Origin: Williamsia faeni
GTDB lineage: Bacteria > Actinomycetota > Actinomycetes > Mycobacteriales > Mycobacteriaceae
Length of the DNA stretch: 64,000 nt
Assembly: GCA_003202005.1 (NCBI GenBank)
Contig: QJJF01000001.1
Coordinates: forward strand, 341,099-405,098
Direction of reading: 5' to 3'
Shown: one piece after another, positions 17,040-25,399 of the stretch
Numbering within the stretch: position 1 is the stretch's first letter
Layout: each line of letters opens with the position of its first letter
Program-made: the position numbers and the translations under genes
The notes under the pieces: generated by a model
The model's database searches: none
What the model was told of the DNA's origin: nothing
Seen by the model: only the letters and a program-made list of their open reading frames with translations

Positions 17040-18512
17040 ATGATGCAAGTAATGAAAACTTTAGAAGCCAAGCCGGTCAAACCGCGGGTACTGATCGCGG
17101 TCTTGTGCTTCGGCGGCCTGCTTGCATCGTTCATGCAGACCCTGGTGATCCCCATCGTGGGTCGACTGCCGGCGTATCTCGACACCACATCCGACAATGC
17201 CTCCTGGGTGATCACCGCCACCCTGTTGACGGCAGCTGTGGCAATGCCCATCGCCGGCCGGCTCGCCGACATGTTCGGCAAGCGCCGGATCATCCTCGCC
17301 TGCATCGGCGCGATGATCATCGGTTCGATCATCTGCGCGATGACCAGCATGGTCGTCCCGATGATCATCGGGCGCGGCATCCAGGGCCTGGCCATGGGAG
17401 TCATCCCCTGTGGCATCAGCCTGCTGCGCGACAAGCTGGATCCGGCGCGGATCCCCGGCGCCATCGCCACCATGTCGGCGACCCTCGGCGTGGGCGGCGC
17501 GATCGGTCTGCCGGTCGCCGCCTGGATCACCCAGACCTTCGACTGGCACGTGATCTTCTGGGTTGCCGCCGGACTCGCCGTGTTCACCTTCGCTCTCGTC
17601 TTCACCCTGGTCAGCGAGTCCGACGCGCGTTCGCCCGGCACCTTCGACTTTGTCGGGGCGATCGGACTCACCACGGCGCTCGTGAGCCTGTTGCTCGCGT
17701 TGTCCAAGGGGTCGACCTGGGGCTGGGCCAGTGCCCTGACCGTGGGCCTCGCGACCTTTGGACTGGTCACCCTCGCCGCCTGGGGCTGGATCGAGCTCCG
17801 TATCAAGACACCGCTCGTCGACCTGCGCACCTCGCGGCAACCCGTCATCGTGCTGACCAACGCCGCGTCGGTCCTGTTCGGTTTCTCCCTGATGGCCATC
17901 GGACTGGCGGCGCCTCAGCTACTGCAGATCCCGAACATCCCCGGAGTCGTGGATTACGGGATGGGGCAGACCATCCTGGCGACCGGCCTGATCCTCGCAC
18001 CCGGTGGACTGATGATGATGTTCTTCTCGCCGGTCTCGGCGCGCATGAACATCAAGATCGGCCCCAAGATCACGCTGCTGATCGGTGGCATGGTCATCAC
18101 CCTGGGCTATGTGATGTCGGTCTTCATGATGTCGGAGCCGTGGCAGATCTTCGTGTGCAACATCGTCGTCAGTATCGGTGTCGGTATCGGCTACTCGGCC
18201 ATGCCGGCCCTGATCATGTCGGCCGCACCGCTGCATCAGATGGCGGCGGCCAACAGCCTCAACTCGTTGATGCGATCGATCGGTACCGCGATTGCATCCG
18301 CGCTTCTCGCCACGATTCTCGCGAGTTCGGTGATCGATCTCGGTGGCGGCCACCACGTCCCGACCGAATCGGCCTTCCAGCTGGTGTTCATCATCGGCAG
18401 CGGCGCGGCGCTGCTGGCAGCGCTGATCGCGCTGAGCATCCCGTACAAGTTCGTCCGTCAGAGCGCCGGCAGCGGCGTGATCGAGTCCAACACGATCGCC
18501 GCAAAGGTCTAG
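17040..18512 (+). CDS. MFS multidrug-type exporter (DHA2/EmrB-QacA family)
   Basis: A 490-aa membrane protein with about 14 hydrophobic helices. It has motif A GRLADMFGKRR between helices 2 and 3, GRGIQGLAMGV in helix 4, and the DHA2-type helix 5 region GGAIGLPVAAWI. The family exports drugs or metabolites using the proton gradient; the substrate is unknown. The start region ATGCATGCATGATG offers several ATGs without a clear ribosome site; 17040, 17043 and 17052 are all in frame. It lies 69 bp after the phosphatase on the same strand and converges on the binding lipoprotein. Confidence 0.88.
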   Translation: MMQVMKTLEAKPVKPRVLIAVLCFGGLLASFMQTLVIPIVGRLPAYLDTTSDNASWVITATLLTAAVAMPIAGRLADMFGKRRIILACIGAMIIGSIICAMTSMVVPMIIGRGIQGLAMGVIPCGISLLRDKLDPARIPGAIATMSATLGVGGAIGLPVAAWITQTFDWHVIFWVAAGLAVFTFALVFTLVSESDARSPGTFDFVGAIGLTTALVSLLLALSKGSTWGWASALTVGLATFGLVTLAAWGWIELRIKTPLVDLRTSRQPVIVLTNAASVLFGFSLMAIGLAAPQLLQIPNIPGVVDYGMGQTILATGLILAPGGLMMMFFSPVSARMNIKIGPKITLLIGGMVITLGYVMSVFMMSEPWQIFVCNIVVSIGVGIGYSAMPALIMSAAPLHQMAAANSLNSLMRSIGTAIASALLATILASSVIDLGGGHHVPTESAFQLVFIIGSGAALLAALIALSIPYKFVRQSAGSGVIESNTIAAKV

Positions 18513-18559
18513 TCACGCCCGCTCCCGGCCTCGATGGCGAGTCGAATCGAACCGCCGGA

Positions 18560-19933
18560 CTACTTCACATCGTTCATGCTCTTTCCGACGTCGGCGAGGG
18601 TCATCGGGGCACCATAGTCACCGGTGTACTTGTACGGCGGGCTGTCGCAACGGTATTGACCGTTGTCGGGTCGGAAGTCGGCGTCCTCCCAGCCGTTTGA
18701 GGTCGCTTTCTGCACGTTGAAGCACGGTGATGGTGGAGCGGGCGCGGCAAGATTCTGCGGTGCCGTCAATCCACCTCCGGTCCAAGCAGTTTCAGCTTTG
18801 CCTGCGTTGTAGAGGCACGTCCGCGTCAGGTCATCACCACAACTCGCAGCTGACTTGGCGAACAACAACCACGACGATATCGCGCGGATCGCCGGCAGTG
18901 TGATGTCGGCATCGGGAGCGTACTTGGCGTACAGCGCAGTCAGATCCTTCATCGCCGGTTCCGTGCTGCTGATGGGGCTCACCCCGCCGAGGTCGACGTA
19001 GTTGTTCTGGGAGTCGGCGGAGGTACCCAACAACTCGATGAACTGTTGTCCGTACGCATTGTTGTTCGAATCGATCCAGTCGAGCTTGTAATCCATACCG
19101 CTCAGCACACTCTCGAGTTTGGCCAGCTGCTGGAACTGGCCGTAGAAGATCAGGCCCTTGACCCCCTCGTTCTTCAGGGCCTGTGCATACGGAGTCCAAT
19201 CCGAGATGCCCATCGCCGGGTACACATCGTTGTAAACGAACATCCCGCCGGCCGCCTCTGTGGCCTCGACGGCCTGCTTACCGATGGACTTGGTCAGCGG
19301 TGAATCTCCATTGATGATTCCCACCGCATTCCGAGAATCCGGATAGGCCTCATTCATCAGCCAACTCCGGAAGCCGAAGAACGGGTCATAGCCGGCAGTC
19401 GAGGCCGGCGAAGCAGCTATCTGCAAGTCGGAGCCCGTCGATGCCGGCTGCACCGTCTGCGCCACAAAGTTGGGCAACGTGCAACCGAGGCGTTCCTTGA
19501 CACCCAGCCCGTCCAAACCACTACCACCACCGACCAGCGCGAAATCCTCACGGCACGCGGCGATCATCTGTTGACGCGTTTCCATCAGCTTCGCATCGCG
19601 GGTGTTCGCGACAATCTTGCGCCCGTTGATGCCGCCGAGTTCGTTGCACCATGAGGTGAAGACCTTCGCCGCATCGATGAACTCCGAGTTCTTGTTGAAC
19701 CCCACATCAGAGAACACACCGACCCGGACCTCGCCATCCGTAACCCCTTGCGTAGGAGATCCTTTCGCATCACCCGCCTGACAGACGTCGGTCAGGTCGC
19801 CAAAAGAACTCGAGGCTGATTCCGCCGATGTCGAGCCGCCGCCACCTTCGTCGCCACCTCCTCCGCGGTCACTACAGCCGGCAACAACCAGCACGATCGC
19901 CGTCAGAGCGATGAGCAAACGTTGTGGTTTCAA
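18560..19933 (-). CDS. Periplasmic-binding lipoprotein (Leu/Ile/Val-type ABC binding fold)
   Basis: A lipoprotein of about 457 aa: basic start LKPQR, hydrophobic core, lipobox VVAGC, then a Gly/Ser-rich linker. The mature part resembles type-1 periplasmic binding proteins (DGEVRVGVFSDVGF, later DFALVGGGSGLDG, VKGLIFYGQF). TTG 19933 has GAGGGG upstream; GTG 19972 would add 13 residues with no ribosome site. No permease or ATPase gene is nearby, so it is an orphan receptor. It is divergent from the TetR gene, and a TetR-type palindrome lies between them, suggesting control by that repressor and a role in recognising the substrate or inducer of the oxidative operon. Confidence 0.8.
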   Translation of the reverse strand: MKPQRLLIALTAIVLVVAGCSDRGGGGDEGGGGSTSAESASSSFGDLTDVCQAGDAKGSPTQGVTDGEVRVGVFSDVGFNKNSEFIDAAKVFTSWCNELGGINGRKIVANTRDAKLMETRQQMIAACREDFALVGGGSGLDGLGVKERLGCTLPNFVAQTVQPASTGSDLQIAASPASTAGYDPFFGFRSWLMNEAYPDSRNAVGIINGDSPLTKSIGKQAVEATEAAGGMFVYNDVYPAMGISDWTPYAQALKNEGVKGLIFYGQFQQLAKLESVLSGMDYKLDWIDSNNNAYGQQFIELLGTSADSQNNYVDLGGVSPISSTEPAMKDLTALYAKYAPDADITLPAIRAISSWLLFAKSAASCGDDLTRTCLYNAGKAETAWTGGGLTAPQNLAAPAPPSPCFNVQKATSNGWEDADFRPDNGQYRCDSPPYKYTGDYGAPMTLADVGKSMNDVK

Positions 19934-20132
19934 GTTCCTGCCCCTCTTTTCGTGGCCTCCGCCCGACATCACGGGACGGGGATATCGCTATTCTTGGCCA
20001 GTTCTCATGCGAATAGCGCAGTCTCACAAAGCGACTCCGTTTGGTCGTCGCATGAGCACCCGAAGGCACGCGGTCCACCAATCCAACGATGTGACATACG
20101 CAATTCGCGGCGCGCTGTGTGATCTCGCTTAC

Positions 20133-20148
20133 TGTACAAGTTTGTACA
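20133..20148. promoter_or_regulatory. TetR operator copy 1, lipoprotein/TetR intergenic region
   Basis: TGTACAAGTTTGTACA is an inverted repeat with TGTACA half-sites 4 bp apart (7-2-7 when the flanking A/T is counted). It lies between divergent genes, 78 bp before the TetR start codon. A second TGTACA-N4-TGTACA occurs at 20957-20972 in the operon promoter. Confidence 0.8.
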
Positions 20149-20225
20149 TAAAGATCAAGGGTGTACCCGAAATCGACGCCAACGTGCGCAATCGAACGAT
20201 GGCTGCCATGTGCAAAGATGGGCGG

Positions 20226-20837
20226 ATGGCCGAACGGTGGACACGTGAGCGAAGACTGGAGCACACTCGCGGACTCCTCTTGGACGCAGCGGAGGAATCG
20301 TTTGCCCGCAACGGCTTTGGAGCAACGCCCCTAGAAGAGATCGCCGAGGCCGCGGGCTACACCCGCAGTGCCATCTACTCCCACTTCGGCACCAAATCCG
20401 AGTTGTTCCTGGCCGTCATCGAACGTAGCCGGGAACGTTTCCTCGGCGGATTCACCGATCTCGTCGCCTCCCTACGAAGCCTCGATGACCTAGAACTCGA
20501 TGTTCTCGCGGATCGTTGGCGCGAACTGAGCATGCGGGAAGCCGGGCCTGATCGCGCCGCACTGGGATACGAGTTCACGTTGTTCCTACTGCGCAACCCG
20601 GAGGCGCGCGAGCGGGTCAGAGCCCAACGGGCCGAGGCCATTCGCCGGCTCGGCGAGTACATCACCAACGATGTGGCCCGCATCGGCGCCACCCTGACGA
20701 TCCCGGCCGACACATTGGCACACGTCATCATCGCCACCAATGATGCGGTCACCCTCAACTGCCACCTCGACGACGAAGACCTCTACAGCCCCTTCCTCCA
20801 GCTGATCGTGTCGAGCATCGTGCCACGCGAGGGCTGA
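20226..20837 (+). CDS. TetR family repressor, predicted regulator of the oxidative operon
   Basis: A 203-aa TetR protein. The helix-turn-helix domain (about 10-57) reads TRGLLLDAAEESFARNGF through LEEIAEAAGYTRSAIYSHFGTKSELF; the C-terminal ligand domain is helical and not assigned to a known ligand. ATG 20226 (MAERWTRERR) is the natural start; ATGs at 20199 and 20208 are in frame. Matching inverted repeats upstream of this gene and upstream of the Rieske gene make it the likely autoregulated repressor of both the divergent lipoprotein and the operon. A terminator follows the stop. Confidence 0.9.
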   Translation: MAERWTRERRLEHTRGLLLDAAEESFARNGFGATPLEEIAEAAGYTRSAIYSHFGTKSELFLAVIERSRERFLGGFTDLVASLRSLDDLELDVLADRWRELSMREAGPDRAALGYEFTLFLLRNPEARERVRAQRAEAIRRLGEYITNDVARIGATLTIPADTLAHVIIATNDAVTLNCHLDDEDLYSPFLQLIVSSIVPREG

Positions 20838-20865
20838 TCGACCGCTCGATCATGAGATCCGCCAG

Positions 20866-20899
20866 CGCCACCAACGGGCTTCCCGTCGGTGGTGTTTTT
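20866..20899 (+). terminator. Intrinsic terminator after the TetR gene
   Basis: CGCCACCAACGGG-CTT-CCCGTCGGTGGTG (11 of 13 pairs) is followed by TTTTT, 28 bp past the TetR stop. Confidence 0.85.
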
Positions 20900-20946
20900 C
20901 TATGTTTATCGCGCTGACCTGCAGAAACAACATATAAAGTACATCC

Positions 20947-20974
20947 TTGCACTTCATGTACATTGTTGTACACT
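20947..20974 (+). promoter_or_regulatory. Predicted promoter of the oxidative operon
   Basis: TTGCAC at 20947-20952 and TACACT at 20969-20974 are 16 bp apart and fit sigma-70-type -35/-10 boxes (TANNNT). The predicted start of transcription is at or near 20981, which is the A of an ATG. The TetR operator covers the spacer and part of the -10. Confidence 0.45.
20957..20972. promoter_or_regulatory. TetR operator copy 2, Rieske operon promoter
   Basis: TGTACATTGTTGTACA has the same TGTACA half-sites and 4-bp spacing as the site at 20133-20148. It overlaps the predicted -10 box, where bound repressor would block RNA polymerase. Confidence 0.8.
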
Positions 20975-20980
20975 AGTGGC

Positions 20981-21136
20981 ATGGATCACAGCCACGTCGA
21001 TCCTGGGAACAGGTCACCCCTTGTTTGGCCTCGACCACTGCCCCCGCTCCCGGTAACCAACGGCCCGCATGGTCGGCCCCGAGGGGGATCCATGGGCCGT
21101 ATCGATCCGATCCTGCCGCCTACAAAGAGAGTGTGA
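20981..21136 (+). CDS. Possible 51-aa leader ORF upstream of the Rieske gene
   Basis: ATG 20981 opens a 51-codon frame (MDHSHVDPGNRSPLVW...) ending 5 nt before the Rieske ATG. The ATG coincides with the predicted transcription start, as in leaderless mRNAs common in mycobacteria, and its position would couple termination to Rieske initiation. Codon use is not strongly actinobacterial and no homologue is recognised, so it may be chance. Confidence 0.25.
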   Translation: MDHSHVDPGNRSPLVWPRPLPPLPVTNGPHGRPRGGSMGRIDPILPPTKRV

Positions 21137-21141
21137 ACCCG

Positions 21142-22488
21142 ATGGAAACAGCACGTACCGGAGAGTGGGTCGAGGAAGCCCGAGGACTCGACGAGTATCA
21201 ACAACAAGGGTTTCCGACGCAGATCCCGAACTCCGAATACACGTCTCACGAGTTCCAACAGCTTGAGCGAGAACATATTTGGAACAAAGTCTGGCAGTTC
21301 GCCGGTCGCGAGAGCGAAGTCCCCGGTCCCGGCGACTGGAAGGAGTACAAGATCCTTGACCAGACCTACATCATCGTCCGGGGCAAGGACGGCACGATTC
21401 GCGGATTCGTGAACGCCTGCCGGCATCGCGGAAATGTGCTGTGCCAGGGCAGCGGTACTGCCAAACGCGGATTTCTCTGCCAATACCACTTGTGGTCGTA
21501 CGATCTCGAGGGGAAATTGCTCGGAATGCTACGTGAAAAGGCGCAGGGCGATCTCGACAAGGATGATCTCTCGCTGATCCCGGTGCCAGTGGACACTTTC
21601 GGCGGCTTCATATTTCTCAATCCAGACCCAGATGCGCAACCGCTGTCCGTCTATCTCGGCGAGGATGTCAACCGACTGTTGGCGCCCTATCGACTCGAGG
21701 AAATGACCACGGTCATGAATGTCCGGGAGAACATCCCATGCAACTGGAAAGTTGTGATGGATGCCTTCGAAGAGGGATACCACATCTCGGGGATCCATCC
21801 AGAGTTGCTCAATGTGATCGCGCTGGATCCGACCACCAGCAAGTTTCAGTTCTTCGACAACCACAGTGTGGCCTGCGCGCCCTTCGATGTTGCGAACTCG
21901 CTCTCCCCCGAGGACGAGATCCTGGGCATCAAGGCGCTCCCTGAGACGTTCCCGGGCACTGCTGCGGTCATGCCACGTTTTGACGAGCTGGTGAGCGAGT
22001 ACCAGACCGACGACGGACGAGTCGCGTTCCCCGACGGTGTGACCGGACGAACGATCTTGCAGCAGGCGACCCGCGACACCCTCACCGGGATGGGGCTCGA
22101 TGTCAGCGGACTGACGGATGCGCAGATGAGCGACAACCACGGCTGGGTGTTGTTCCCCAACCTCTTCATGACCATCCGCGCCGGCGAGGCGCACATCGTG
22201 ATGGCGGTGCCCGACCCTGATGGCGACCCCAACCGGTGCATCTGGCATGTGGCGAGCTTCATGTGGCTTCCAGAGGAACTGCGGGATGTGTACAAGGCCG
22301 ACCTGGTCGAGGTCGATGAGCCGGGCAGCTACAAATATTTCCTTGCGCTGCAACAGGATTACGAGCAGATGCCGCGCCAGCAGCGCGGGCTCCGCAACAC
22401 CGGGCTCAAGTATATGTCGCTGGTGAAAGAGGAAATCGTCGTCTCGCATTTCCACCATGTCCTCAACAAGCACATCGCCGGACTGTGA
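21142..22488 (+). CDS. Rieske non-haem iron oxygenase, alpha subunit type
   Basis: A 448-aa ring-hydroxylating oxygenase large subunit. The Rieske [2Fe-2S] ligands are C93-x-H95 in NACRHRGNVLC and C113-x2-H116 in LCQYHLWSY; mononuclear iron ligands H214 and H219 lie in DAFEEGYHISGIH, with the third, acidic ligand probably in LQQDYEQM. It would insert oxygen into a hydrophobic ring compound using electrons from a ferredoxin. Start ATG 21142 (METARTGEWVEEARGLDEY) fits the usual family opening; a TTG at 21025 is also in frame. First gene of a co-directional six-gene operon. No dedicated Rieske reductase is nearby. Substrate unknown. Confidence 0.9.
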   Translation: METARTGEWVEEARGLDEYQQQGFPTQIPNSEYTSHEFQQLEREHIWNKVWQFAGRESEVPGPGDWKEYKILDQTYIIVRGKDGTIRGFVNACRHRGNVLCQGSGTAKRGFLCQYHLWSYDLEGKLLGMLREKAQGDLDKDDLSLIPVPVDTFGGFIFLNPDPDAQPLSVYLGEDVNRLLAPYRLEEMTTVMNVRENIPCNWKVVMDAFEEGYHISGIHPELLNVIALDPTTSKFQFFDNHSVACAPFDVANSLSPEDEILGIKALPETFPGTAAVMPRFDELVSEYQTDDGRVAFPDGVTGRTILQQATRDTLTGMGLDVSGLTDAQMSDNHGWVLFPNLFMTIRAGEAHIVMAVPDPDGDPNRCIWHVASFMWLPEELRDVYKADLVEVDEPGSYKYFLALQQDYEQMPRQQRGLRNTGLKYMSLVKEEIVVSHFHHVLNKHIAGL

Positions 22489-22523
22489 ACTCACACCGAA
22501 ACGATCAGATGGAGAATCGACAA

Positions 22524-22997
22524 ATGTCACTCAAGCCGCTCGACGAAGTTCTCGACAACTACACCGGACTTTCGCGAAAAGCTCTGCAATACGGCCTCGT
22601 CACAAAGAGCATTGTGGAAGGGCCTGCCAAGGCGCCCGGGTTTTCGGCCGCAAGTTGGGCTCCCCTGGCAGAACTGATCGCTGTTGAAGAATTCGAGCGC
22701 ATCGGCAATTTCAAAGAGGTCATGAACTGGTCGGAGTACGTCGGATTCCTCACCGCATGGGCGAGTTCGGCAACGTGGGACTGCTCGTTCAAAAGGGTCA
22801 CCGAGAGTGGCAATACGGTATTTCTCGAACTCGAGGAGCGCAGCACCGTCGGAGACTTCAACAGCGTGGTCAATTCGGTATCGGTGTACGAATTCACCGA
22901 AGCCGGCAAGGTACGCCATGTCGACGTGTACCTGCAGATGGCCATGCCGGAGGGGGACATGTTCGGTAGCTATGAGGGAGTGACGATCTCAGGATGA
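22524..22997 (+). CDS. NTF2-like/SnoaL-fold protein 1
   Basis: A 157-aa protein, 35 bp after the Rieske gene. The middle (ELIAVEEFERIGNFKEVMNWSEYVGFLTAWASS) and the C-terminal strands (VFLELEERSTVGDFNSVVNSVSVYEF through VRHVDVYLQM) match the cone-shaped NTF2 fold used by SnoaL cyclases, ketosteroid isomerases and small subunits of Rieske oxygenases. It could be a structural beta-like partner or a separate lyase/isomerase. ATG 22524 (MSLKPLDE) with GGAG upstream is chosen; ATG 22509 is an alternative. Its stop overlaps the P450 start as ATGA. Confidence 0.7.
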   Translation: MSLKPLDEVLDNYTGLSRKALQYGLVTKSIVEGPAKAPGFSAASWAPLAELIAVEEFERIGNFKEVMNWSEYVGFLTAWASSATWDCSFKRVTESGNTVFLELEERSTVGDFNSVVNSVSVYEFTEAGKVRHVDVYLQMAMPEGDMFGSYEGVTISG

Positions 22998-24286
22998 GTG
23001 CACCAGAGAAGGTGAACGTCGACGAGGTCGACTTCTTCGTCGACAACGACGTGCTCGCCGACCCCTACGAGTACCTCGCCACGCTGCGCGGTGAATGCCC
23101 GGTCCGGCGCGAAAGCCACCATGACGTCGTGATGATCACGGGATACGATGAGGCCCTTGCGATCTACAACGATCCAGCGAAGTTCTCATCGTGTATTTCG
23201 GTGGGAGGTCCATTCCCCGGGTTCCCTGTCCCTCTCGAGGGCGACGACATCTCCGAGCTGATCGAGCAGCATCGCAGTGAACTGATCATGAATGATCAAC
23301 TGCCGACGATGGATCCACCGATGCACACCGCTCACAGAGCACTGTTGTTGCGGATGATCACGCCCAAGCGCCTGAAAGACAATGAGACATTCATGTGGCG
23401 TCTGGCCGATCAGCAGCTCGACGCGATACTGACCGGCGATCGGTGCGAGTTCAACGGCGAGTTCGCGACACCCTTTGCCATGCTGGTCATCGCCGACCTC
23501 CTCGGCGTGCCGGAGTCGTCACATGAGGAGTTCCGCACCGCGCTGTTGAGCGGCACCGATATCGGCAGTAGCAGTGGTGCGGCGATGGACCATTCACCCC
23601 TGGGATATCTCTATGCGAAGTTCGCCGAGTACATCGAGGATCGCCGGCGCACCCCGCGTGGTGACGTCCTGACGGGTGTCGCTTCGGCAACCTTTCCGGA
23701 TGGGAGTATTCCGGCGGTGTCGGACGCAGTTGCGGTGGCCGCGAATCTGTTTGCGGCCGGTCAGGAAACAACGGTTCGGCTCCTGAGTTTTGCGGTGAAA
23801 CACATCGCAGAGGACCCCGAACTCCAGGCGAGACTTCGCGCCGATCGAAGCCTGCTCCCGGCATTCATCGAGGAGACCCTTCGTTTCGAGAGTCCCGTGC
23901 GTGGCGACTTCCGGCTCTCCAAGGTCCCGGTCACAGTCGGTGATGTGGATCTGCCGGCCGGGACGACGGTGATGCTGATCAATGCCGCGCTCAATCGGGA
24001 TCCGCGAAAGTTTGCCGAACCCGATGTTTTTGACATCGATAGGCCGAACGCCAGGAGTCACGTGGCATTCGGCCGAGGTGTGCACAGCTGCCCCGGCGCG
24101 CCCCTGGCGCGAGCCGAAGCCCTGATCAGCCTGCAACTGCTCCTGGATCGAACCACTGACATCTGGATCGACGAGCAGAAGCACGGTCCGGTCGACAACC
24201 GGCGATACCAATACCTGCCGACCTTCGTCTTACGGGGGCTGACGAAGCTGCACATCGGATTCAGTTTGTCGGGGAGCGATGGGTGA
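22994..24286 (+). CDS. Cytochrome P450
   Basis: A 430-aa soluble class I P450. I-helix oxygen-binding AGQETT (residues 255-260), K-helix EETLR and haem loop FGRGVHSCPGAPLAR with Cys366 are intact. It would hydroxylate or oxidise a substrate using electrons from a ferredoxin, and the next gene encodes one. Start and stop overlap both neighbours by 4 nt, showing tight coupling. CYP family number cannot be given from the sequence alone. Its pairing with a Rieske oxygenase and SDR suggests successive oxidations of one compound, perhaps a terpenoid or steroid-like molecule, which is inference. Confidence 0.93.
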   Translation: MSAPEKVNVDEVDFFVDNDVLADPYEYLATLRGECPVRRESHHDVVMITGYDEALAIYNDPAKFSSCISVGGPFPGFPVPLEGDDISELIEQHRSELIMNDQLPTMDPPMHTAHRALLLRMITPKRLKDNETFMWRLADQQLDAILTGDRCEFNGEFATPFAMLVIADLLGVPESSHEEFRTALLSGTDIGSSSGAAMDHSPLGYLYAKFAEYIEDRRRTPRGDVLTGVASATFPDGSIPAVSDAVAVAANLFAAGQETTVRLLSFAVKHIAEDPELQARLRADRSLLPAFIEETLRFESPVRGDFRLSKVPVTVGDVDLPAGTTVMLINAALNRDPRKFAEPDVFDIDRPNARSHVAFGRGVHSCPGAPLARAEALISLQLLLDRTTDIWIDEQKHGPVDNRRYQYLPTFVLRGLTKLHIGFSLSGSDG

Positions 24287-24483
24287 ATCTGTTCGTCGAC
24301 CCCGATCGCTGCGCCGGACACGGGGCCTGCGTCGCAACCTGCCCGGCGGTATTCGGGTTCACCGACGACGGATTTGCCGAAGTGCTGGTGGCCACCGTTC
24401 CCGACGACCTCGCCGGATTTGTCGACCAATCCATCCGTCACTGCCCCGAACAGGCCATCCGCACCGCGGATCCCGCGGAATAG
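24283..24483 (+). CDS. P450-type single-cluster ferredoxin
   Basis: A 66-aa ferredoxin, MNLFVDPDRCAGHGACVATCP at the N-terminus and RHCPEQAI at the C-terminus. Cys10, Cys16 and Cys54 are the usual [3Fe-4S] ligands; the second cluster position is His13 (CAGHGAC), as in many actinobacterial P450 ferredoxins, and Cys20 is extra. GTG 24283 overlaps the P450 stop (GTGA). It should pass electrons to the P450 and possibly to the Rieske centre; a reductase must come from elsewhere in the genome. Confidence 0.93.
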   Translation: MNLFVDPDRCAGHGACVATCPAVFGFTDDGFAEVLVATVPDDLAGFVDQSIRHCPEQAIRTADPAE

Positions 24484-24525
24484 CGGCCAGTACCAACCAA
24501 TCCACTCCTGTGAGAGGACACCGTC

Positions 24526-25281
24526 ATGCCCTTTGAGAAAACAACCGCGGTTGTCACCGGTGGCGCGTCAGGACTCGGCCTGGCCATCGCCGAAGGACTG
24601 ATCGCACGTGGCACTCAGGTCGCCATCTTCGACATCCATGCCGAACAGCTCGAACTCGAGGTGAAACGATTGCGGGCGGATGGCGCAGCGGTCAACGGGT
24701 ACGTGGTCGACGTCTCCGATCGTGCACAGGTCCGAAGTGCAATGGCGCACGTGCGATTCGACTTCGGCCCGGTGCTGATCCTGATCAACAACGCCGGAAT
24801 CGAGCAGTTCGGAAAATTCGATGAGATCTCGGACGAGTTCTGGGATCGCGTCATGGCGATCAACCTCCGTGGGCCGTTCATCTGCACGCAGGAAGCATTG
24901 CCGGACATGAAGGCCGCACAGTGGGGCCGGATCGTCAACATATCGTCGTCGAGTGCGCAGGGCGGGCAGTCCCAGATGGCGGCCTACGTTAGCTCGAAGT
25001 CCGGATTGATCGGCCTCACAAAGAGTTTGGCTCTCGAGCTCGGCCGGTACGGGATCACCGTCAACACTGTTCCGCCGGGAATGGTGGTGACCCCATTGCT
25101 GGAAAGGGCGATCGCCGAGGGTCGTTTCACCGCTTCCCTTGAACACTTCGCCAAGATCACCCCGGTCAAACGAGCCGGCCGTCCCGAGGACATCGCCAAC
25201 GCGACGGTCTTCCTGTGCCAGGACGAATCCTCCTACATCACAGGGCAAGTCATCGGCGTCAACGGTGGACGCCGGACCTGA
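24526..25281 (+). CDS. Short-chain dehydrogenase/reductase
   Basis: A 251-aa classical SDR. Cofactor loop TGGASGLGLAIA, NNAG at about residue 88, catalytic Ser in VNISSSSAQGG and YVSSK for the YxxxK pair are all present; D36-type acidic residue after the second strand (FDIHAEQ) favours NAD over NADP. C-terminal GQVIGVNGG is typical. It probably oxidises an alcohol produced by the oxygenases. ATG 24526 lies 42 bp after the ferredoxin, with GAGAGGA upstream. Confidence 0.92.
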   Translation: MPFEKTTAVVTGGASGLGLAIAEGLIARGTQVAIFDIHAEQLELEVKRLRADGAAVNGYVVDVSDRAQVRSAMAHVRFDFGPVLILINNAGIEQFGKFDEISDEFWDRVMAINLRGPFICTQEALPDMKAAQWGRIVNISSSSAQGGQSQMAAYVSSKSGLIGLTKSLALELGRYGITVNTVPPGMVVTPLLERAIAEGRFTASLEHFAKITPVKRAGRPEDIANATVFLCQDESSYITGQVIGVNGGRRT

Positions 25282-25399
25282 CGGACCAATTGAACAGAAA
25301 GAGAATGAAAAGAACGCAACTGAACAGAAAGGTGATCAAACACCAGCGCGTTCAGCACCTTGTAGATGAGAGACCAAGTCCACAAAGGAGAGCACTCGC

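Larger units (their letters stand above)
20838..21141. other. 304-bp gap between TetR and the Rieske gene
   Basis: The gap holds, in order, the TetR-gene terminator (20866-20899), an AT-rich segment, a promoter-like -35/-10 pair (20947-20974) overlapped by the TetR operator, and a 51-codon frame (20981-21136). An in-frame TTG at 21025 could also extend the Rieske protein by 39 residues. Confidence 0.7.

Noticed and set aside
16176-17048. A 290-codon - strand frame opposite the PtpB-like phosphatase
   Set aside because: The + strand frame carries an intact HCxxGKDRTG P-loop; the antisense frame has no recognisable fold.
17015-18700. A 561-codon + strand frame overlapping the MFS gene
   Set aside because: Out-of-phase reading of the exporter; composition is Arg/His/Asp-rich with no membrane helices.
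21529-22530. A 333-codon - strand frame opposite the Rieske gene
   Set aside because: Shadow of a gene with all iron ligands in place.
21142-22997. Classical aromatic dioxygenase with alpha and beta subunits
   Set aside because: The NTF2-like neighbour has the right fold class but I cannot see clear beta-subunit signatures, and no reductase is present, so I kept the neutral call.
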